Part shown: positions 59,191-64,000 of the stretch, one piece after another
How the letters are laid out: each line of letters opens with the position of its first letter
How positions within the stretch are numbered: the stretch's first letter is position 1
NCBI RefSeq assembly: GCF_024296865.1
Contig: NZ_CP101134.1
Span: 1,922,001-1,986,000 of the forward strand
Length of the DNA stretch: 64,000 nucleotides
Direction of reading: 5' to 3'
Origin: Sphingobacterium sp. LZ7M1
GTDB taxonomy: Bacteria; Bacteroidota; Bacteroidia; Sphingobacteriales; Sphingobacteriaceae
Notes under the pieces: generated by a model
Databases searched by the model: none
Seen by the model: the letters and a program-made list of their open reading frames with translations, nothing else
Told to the model about the DNA's origin: nothing
Made by a program: the position numbers and the translations under genes

Positions 59191-59724
59191 ATGATTGAAG
59201 AACAACTGAAGACCTATATACGTGATATTCCTGATTTTCCGCAGCCAGGGATCGTGTTTAAAGATATTACTCCATTATTGCAACAGCCTGAGATAGTAAA
59301 ACTAGCGGTCCAGGAGTTTGCGAAAAAACTGGAAGGAATTGAGATTGATGTCATTGCAGGAATTGAAAGCAGAGGCTTTTTATTCGGGTTCCTTTTGGCA
59401 CAAGAGCTCAATAAACCTTTTTTACCCATTCGTAAGCAAGGGAAATTGCCCTTCCATACCATTTCTGAATCGTATAAATTAGAGTACGGACAGGCAACGA
59501 TAGAAATGCATGAGGATGCCATTCAACAAGGTACCAAAGTATTGATGCATGATGATCTGCTGGCTACCGGCGGGACAGTAGTTGCGGCAAGTAAGTTGGT
59601 GGAAAAGTTAGGCGGAGTGATCACAGGTTATTCTTTTGTGATCAGTTTGGATTTCCTTCAAAGTGCTGGCAGATTGACCCGATTCAGCGAGAATATCATC
59701 TCGCTGGTTCATTATGAGGATTAA
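59191..59724 (+). CDS. apt: Adenine phosphoribosyltransferase
   Basis: The 177-aa protein is full-length Apt: IPDFPQPGIVFKDITPLL at the N-terminus, GIESRGFLFG, PIRKQGKLP, and the PRPP loop VLMHDDLLATGGTVVAA. It salvages adenine to AMP. A strong bidirectional terminator follows. Confidence 0.97.
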   Translation: MIEEQLKTYIRDIPDFPQPGIVFKDITPLLQQPEIVKLAVQEFAKKLEGIEIDVIAGIESRGFLFGFLLAQELNKPFLPIRKQGKLPFHTISESYKLEYGQATIEMHEDAIQQGTKVLMHDDLLATGGTVVAASKLVEKLGGVITGYSFVISLDFLQSAGRLTRFSENIISLVHYED

Positions 59725-59777
59725 TTAAAACAATCTAGCCCTTTATGGGGTTATTGGATTAGACGACGCTTATACAC

Positions 59778-59815
59778 AAAAAAAGGCTCGAAACAGTATT
59801 GTTTCGAGCCTTTAT
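59778..59815. terminator. Bidirectional terminator between apt and the lipoprotein gene
   Basis: AAAGGCTCGAAAC pairs with GTTTCGAGCCTTT around a short loop, with T or A runs on both sides. Confidence 0.9.
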
Positions 59816-59826
59816 GTTTGGACGCA

Positions 59827-60387
59827 TTAAAACTCGCCTTGGACTTTGTAATAATTTTCTCCCATAACCTTTACATGCTGATTCTTTTCAACCAGATAAA
59901 ATTTATCCTTTTCATAAACTAGAAATTCAGAAGTCTTATACAAGGTGTTTCTTACTTCCTTTTCTATAGAAATCATTTCTGCATTTCCTTCCTTGTTTAA
60001 TTTAATCCGAACACAGGATAGATCTAACTCAGGATTAGTGAAACTATATTGGATTAAGGAGTCAGTGGAATCTACTTTTACAAAACCAGCATAAGCTGGT
60101 TTGTTCAAGTCTATGGCTTGAAAGCTTGAGAGCTCAATTTGCCAATCCTTGATCTTTAGATTTTTTGTTTCCTCTTGGTCGTCCTTTTTAACAGTTTTAT
60201 TGATTTCTGGGTTTATGGATGCTAAAGAGTCTATTTCCTTTTGGAAAAAGGCTGGGATGTCAAAATACTTTTCTGGACTGCTAGGGTCCTTCTTCACTTG
60301 GTTGCCATTGCTGCAACTAGAAAAAGCAGCAGTAATGATTACTGCCGCCAAGATTTGAATATTTTTTATGTTAATATACAAGGACAT
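59827..60387 (-). CDS. Predicted lipoprotein downstream of gpmI
   Basis: The 186-aa protein has a lipoprotein signal (AFSSCSNGN, Cys near residue 25). A charged linker and a beta-rich domain follow. I recognise no family. Its start overlaps the gpmI stop by 17 bp on the same strand, so it may be expressed from the same transcript. Confidence 0.65.
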   Translation of the reverse strand: MSLYINIKNIQILAAVIITAAFSSCSNGNQVKKDPSSPEKYFDIPAFFQKEIDSLASINPEINKTVKKDDQEETKNLKIKDWQIELSSFQAIDLNKPAYAGFVKVDSTDSLIQYSFTNPELDLSCVRIKLNKEGNAEMISIEKEVRNTLYKTSEFLVYEKDKFYLVEKNQHVKVMGENYYKVQGEF

Positions 60388-61906
60388 CTCCTGTCATTTC
60401 GGTAGGAATTGGCAAGTTCAACAGTGCTAATACGGTTGGAGCAACATCACCAAGCTTACCATCCTTAATGTTTTTAAATTGACTGTCAATCAAGATACAA
60501 GGAACTAAGTTGGTTGTATGTGCCGTGTTTACAGAGCCATCTTCATTGATCATGAACTCAGAGTTACCGTGGTCTGCCAGAATAATAAAGGAATAACCGT
60601 TATTGATTCCAGTTTTAACCACTCGCTTGGTACAAGCATCAACCGTTTCAACTGCTTTTACCACCGCTTCAAAAACTCCAGTATGGCCTACCATATCAGG
60701 GTTTGCAAAGTTGAGGCAGATGAAGTCTGGACCGTTTTCTTCCATATCCTTACAGATAGAGTCGGCAATGATATTGGCACTCATTTCAGGTTGTAAGTCA
60801 TAGGTAGCAACCTTAGGAGAAGGAATCAATAATCTTCTTTCACCTTCAAACTCGTTTTCACGACCGCCCGAGAAAAAGAACGTAACGTGTGGATATTTCT
60901 CAGTTTCAGCAATCCTAACCTGTGTTTTATGTTGTAAGGACAAGGTTTCTCCTAAAGTCTGTGTTAGATTGTCTTTTTGGAAGATCACTTTCACATCCTT
61001 AAAGGTGTCATCATAAGAAGTCATGGTCACATAATACAAGTTCAGTGGATGCATATCGTATTCCGGAAATGCTTGTTGCGTGAGGGCAACAGTGATTTCA
61101 CGACCACGATCTGTACGGAAATTATAACAGATAACTACATCACCTTCTTGGATGGTAGCTTTTGGAAGTCCATTCGCATCCACCATTACGATTGGTTTCA
61201 GGAATTCATCTGTTACACCTTGGCTATACGATTGCTCAATCGACTCAACAAGGTTGTTAGAAGGGATACCGATACCTTTGGTCAATAAGTCATAAGCTTG
61301 TTTTACTCTTTCCCAACGATTATCACGGTCCATTGAATAGTATCTACCAATTGCGGAAGCAATTGTTCCTACTGAATGTTTCAAGTGATTGTCAAGATCA
61401 GTAACATAGCCTACACCACCGTTCGGGTCTGTATCACGACCATCTAAGAAAGCATGGATAAACACTTGCTCATTAGTAAGGTTTGCATCCTGAGCAGCAT
61501 CCGTTAAAGCCTTTAAGTGTTCAATATGTGCGTGTACCCCTCCATCAGACAATAAGCCGATGAAATGTACTTTTTTGTTGTTTGTTTTTGCATAATTGAA
61601 AGCAGCTTGTATTGTAGGGTCAATTTTGAAGACACCTTCTTGAGCGGCTTTGTTGATCCGTCCTAATTCTTGGTATACGATTCTACCAGCACCCAAGTTC
61701 ATGTGTCCAACTTCAGAGTTGCCCATTTGACCTGCAGGTAAACCTACGGCTTCGCCAGATGCTTCAAGTTTGGAGTTAGGATAGGTTGACAGCAAATAGT
61801 CTAAAAAAGGAGTGTTAGCGGCTATTACAGCGTTTGAATTATCATTTTTTCCGTAGCCTAGTCCATCCAGGATCAGTAGTGCTACTTTTTTATTTTCAGA
61901 ACTCAT
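60371..61906 (-). CDS. gpmI: 2,3-bisphosphoglycerate-independent phosphoglycerate mutase
   Basis: The 511-aa protein is full-length GpmI. It has LLILDGLGYG, the catalytic Ser in QMGNSEVGH, LSDGGVHAH, HAFLDGRDT, GRYYSMDRD, and metal sites NFANPDMVGHTG and LADHGNSE. It interconverts 3- and 2-phosphoglycerate in glycolysis with two Mn ions. The ATG at 61906 is chosen; the upstream frame has no family match. Confidence 0.97.
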   Translation of the reverse strand: MSSENKKVALLILDGLGYGKNDNSNAVIAANTPFLDYLLSTYPNSKLEASGEAVGLPAGQMGNSEVGHMNLGAGRIVYQELGRINKAAQEGVFKIDPTIQAAFNYAKTNNKKVHFIGLLSDGGVHAHIEHLKALTDAAQDANLTNEQVFIHAFLDGRDTDPNGGVGYVTDLDNHLKHSVGTIASAIGRYYSMDRDNRWERVKQAYDLLTKGIGIPSNNLVESIEQSYSQGVTDEFLKPIVMVDANGLPKATIQEGDVVICYNFRTDRGREITVALTQQAFPEYDMHPLNLYYVTMTSYDDTFKDVKVIFQKDNLTQTLGETLSLQHKTQVRIAETEKYPHVTFFFSGGRENEFEGERRLLIPSPKVATYDLQPEMSANIIADSICKDMEENGPDFICLNFANPDMVGHTGVFEAVVKAVETVDACTKRVVKTGINNGYSFIILADHGNSEFMINEDGSVNTAHTTNLVPCILIDSQFKNIKDGKLGDVAPTVLALLNLPIPTEMTGDVLVY

Positions 61907-62106
61907 TACACAAATATACTTATAATTCATAAAAATATTAAGGAATGGGGCTGTATAGTTTGTATTGCAACAAAATAGTGAATATGTACTTTTAACAAGG
62001 ATTGGCATAATTTTCGCTGAATGTTCCTCGGAAAATGAATTTAATGTTTAGTAGCTGTTATCATGCATAATATGCTGCTTTTGACTCCAAGTCAATTATG
62101 ATAGAA

Positions 62107-62511
62107 ATGAGGAATGGTTATTGGAAAAAAATAAGGCAGATTGCTTTTGCAATGCTGCTTTTGCCGTTTCTATTGTTCAGTAGTTTTCAATCTGACGTAG
62201 GATTAGAAATATTAGGGGCGTTGAAAGCGAATAACGCAAAGAATGTTGCTAACTTTTTTGGACAGAATGTTTCCTTATCCATCAAGAATGATTCGGGGTA
62301 TTATTCCAAGTTCCAAGCTGAGGTAATCCTGAGTGATTTCTTTCGCTTGACCAAAACTTCCGAAGTGAAACAGGTTCAGCGGACTAACAGCAGTAACAAC
62401 AGTTTTTATATAGTCTATCAAATCAAGACAAACCAAGGATCTTACCGTGTTTTTGTCAAGTTAGTTCAATCGGGGGGAGATGCCCAAATCAATGAACTTC
62501 GGATAGAATAA
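62107..62511 (+). CDS. DUF4783-like protein
   Basis: The roughly 134-aa protein has a signal or anchor segment (about residues 12-30) and a nuclear-transport-factor-2-like domain, as in DUF4783. The features are LEILGALKANNAKNVANFFGQNVSLSI, SKFQAEVILSDFF and a C-terminal GDAQINELRIE. DUF4783 genes commonly precede nadC in Bacteroidota, as here. Function is not established. Confidence 0.7.
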   Translation: MRNGYWKKIRQIAFAMLLLPFLLFSSFQSDVGLEILGALKANNAKNVANFFGQNVSLSIKNDSGYYSKFQAEVILSDFFRLTKTSEVKQVQRTNSSNNSFYIVYQIKTNQGSYRVFVKLVQSGGDAQINELRIE

Positions 62512-62583
62512 TCTTCAGTTTTTCATATTTAAGTTTCCATATAAATATATTTTTATTCATCTTCGCTTAATTTTAAATTGTAA

Positions 62584-63441
62584 ATGGAGAGAGAATTCAA
62601 AGATAAACTAGTACATTTTGTTCAAGAGGCCCTTGTGGAAGATGTAGGAGCAGGGGATTATACCTCATTATCTACGATAAAAGAAGAACAATTAGGAGAA
62701 GCCCAATTATTAGTCAAAGAGGAGGGTGTCCTTGCTGGGGTAGAAGTGGCTAAAGAAATATTTTCTCAAATTGACCCAACCATAGAATTTACGCAGCTTA
62801 TCGCTGATGGCGACTCTGTAAAATACGGAGATATAGCCTTTAAAATTAAAGGTAAAATCCATACTATTCTTAAAGGAGAACGTTTGGTTCTCAATATCAT
62901 GCAGCGAATGTCTGGTATTGCTACCCAAACTGCTCAATATGTGAAGGCCATTGCAGGAACTCATGCAAAGGTATTGGATACCCGTAAAACAACTCCCTTG
63001 TTGAGGTTTTTGGAGAAAAAAGCTGTTGAAATTGGGGGAGGTTCCAACCACCGTTTCGGTCTATATGATATGATCTTGATCAAGGATAATCATGTGGATT
63101 ATGCAGGTGGTATCTCCGCTGCGGTGAATGCAGCTTTTGATTACAAAAAACAAAACCAATTAGATATTGCTATTGAAGTAGAAGTCCGAAATTTTGAGGA
63201 ATTAAATGAAGTGCTAAACCTTCCGGCTGTTGATCGTGTTATGTTAGATAACTTCAGTCCAGCACAAGTGAAGGAAGCTGTTGATTTAGTTGATGATAGA
63301 TTGGTTACAGAAGCTTCTGGCGGGATCACTTTAGAGACGATTCCTGAATATGCGAAAACCGGTGTAGATTTTATCTCTGTTGGAGCATTAACGCATTCGG
63401 TCAAAAGTCTGGATTTAAGCTTAAAAGCAAAACTTATTTAG
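62584..63441 (+). CDS. nadC: Nicotinate-nucleotide pyrophosphorylase
   Basis: The 285-aa protein is full-length NadC: DVGAGDYTS at the N-terminus, ILKGERLVLNIMQRMSGIAT, DTRKTTPLLRFLEKKAVEIGGGSNHRFGLYDMILIKDNH, and VMLDNFSP, EASGGI and SVGALTHS late. It converts quinolinate and PRPP to nicotinate mononucleotide in NAD synthesis. It lies 13 bp before plsY. Confidence 0.97.
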   Translation: MEREFKDKLVHFVQEALVEDVGAGDYTSLSTIKEEQLGEAQLLVKEEGVLAGVEVAKEIFSQIDPTIEFTQLIADGDSVKYGDIAFKIKGKIHTILKGERLVLNIMQRMSGIATQTAQYVKAIAGTHAKVLDTRKTTPLLRFLEKKAVEIGGGSNHRFGLYDMILIKDNHVDYAGGISAAVNAAFDYKKQNQLDIAIEVEVRNFEELNEVLNLPAVDRVMLDNFSPAQVKEAVDLVDDRLVTEASGGITLETIPEYAKTGVDFISVGALTHSVKSLDLSLKAKLI

Positions 63442-63454
63442 TAAATTGCTGTAA

Positions 63455-64000
63455 ATGATATCAATATACCTTGTTGGAATTGTCATATTAGCATATCTTT
63501 TCGGTTCGATCCCTACTGCGGTATGGTTTGGACAGGCATTTTATGGAGTAGATGTACGTGAATACGGAAGTGGAAATGCCGGTGCCACCAATACCTTTCG
63601 TGTATTAGGCAAAAAGGCGGGGTCCATTGTGATGTTTGTCGATATCTTAAAGGGCTGGACAGCCACTAATTTACCATATTTATTAGATGCCACGATTGTA
63701 GGAAACCATGATGCACCTCAATTTGTCAATGTACAGTTGGCCTTGGGGGTAATCGCTGTATTAGGGCATTTATTTCCGATTTTCGCAGGGTTTAGAGGAG
63801 GGAAAGGTGTTGCAACCTTATTTGGTATGGTCCTAGCGATCCATTGGCCTGCAGCGCTGGTATGTGTGTCAGTCTTCATCGTCGTACTCCTAGTTACCCA
63901 TTATGTATCCTTGAGCTCCATTATGGCCGGCTTTGCCTTTCCATTTAGTGTAGCATTTATTTTTAAGACGACCGTTCCTTCCATTCTCCTATATGGAATC
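63455..64000 (+). CDS. plsY: Glycerol-3-phosphate acyltransferase PlsY (partial)
   Basis: The frame from ATG 63455 is open to the window end. It encodes the PlsY start: YLFGSIPTAVWFG, VREYGSGNAGATNTFRVLGKKAG, and FRGGKGVATLFG. PlsY transfers an acyl group from acyl phosphate to glycerol-3-phosphate in the membrane, the first step of phospholipid synthesis. Only 182 residues are visible. Confidence 0.95.
   Translation, partial: MISIYLVGIVILAYLFGSIPTAVWFGQAFYGVDVREYGSGNAGATNTFRVLGKKAGSIVMFVDILKGWTATNLPYLLDATIVGNHDAPQFVNVQLALGVIAVLGHLFPIFAGFRGGKGVATLFGMVLAIHWPAALVCVSVFIVVLLVTHYVSLSSIMAGFAFPFSVAFIFKTTVPSILLYGI

Overview
The window is a piece of a Bacteroidota chromosome, most likely Sphingobacteriaceae (Sphingobacterium- or Pedobacter-like). 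This is inferred from a Bacteroidetes-type tmRNA (tag GEENYALAA), CTnDOT-type tra genes, a TonB-dependent receptor next to a DUF4249 lipoprotein, a DUF5686 protein, and erm(F)- and OXA-347-like resistance genes. No database search was possible, so all names come from reading the sequence.

Layout. (1) 1-7637: the end of a conjugative element. It holds traK, a traL-position gene, traM and traN, a frameshifted accessory gene, an AbiE-type toxin-antitoxin pair and a large serine recombinase. (2) 7638-39449: a 31.8-kb integrative mobilizable element inserted at the 3' end of ssrA. It is bounded by a 13-bp direct repeat and by near-identical GGGTGT-N6-GGGTGT integrase arm sites. Its left third is an integration, replication and mobilization core: tyrosine integrase, unknown coiled-coil gene, DUF3853 protein, RepA-like ATPase, Toprim primase, MobC, relaxase and an MbpC-like membrane protein. 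Its right two thirds (14.7-39.1 kb) look like an integron. A tyrosine recombinase gene, broken by one missing base, reads rightwards at 38.2 kb. Leftwards from it run about eleven cassettes, nearly all on the minus strand, each ended by a 130-140 bp attC-like imperfect palindrome. From the recombinase outwards the cassettes carry an AAC(3)-I-like acetyltransferase, a DUF6934 plus 53-aa pair, two identical class A beta-lactamase cassettes, an OXA-347-like beta-lactamase, erm(F) in reverse, marR-arr, an unknown gene, a GHKL-ATPase plus helicase-PIN pair, and an XRE-RloC-Mod-Res type III restriction operon. Resistance genes thus sit near the recombinase and defence modules sit far from it. (3) 39438-64000: ordinary chromosome. 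It holds ssrA, an H1-like Lys/Ala-rich protein, hisG-hisD behind a His-rich leader peptide, DUF5686, EamA/Lrp, an FAD/Fe-S oxidoreductase, a lipoprotein-esterase-TonB receptor run, a deacetylase, a helix-hairpin-helix protein, apt, gpmI, nadC and the start of plsY.

The most interesting material is the integron-like array. Its attC-like arms differ mostly by G versus A, so G-T pairs favour folding of the strand opposite the cassette genes, which is how classical attC sites behave. The core sequence (CCCGCTAAC/GTTAGCGGG) does not match the canonical RYYYAAC/GTTRRRY, and the recombinase lacks the extra insertion typical of IntI. Two further palindromic repeat families decorate the array: an exactly repeated 130-bp multi-hairpin, and about 60-bp hairpins bracketing both defence operons.
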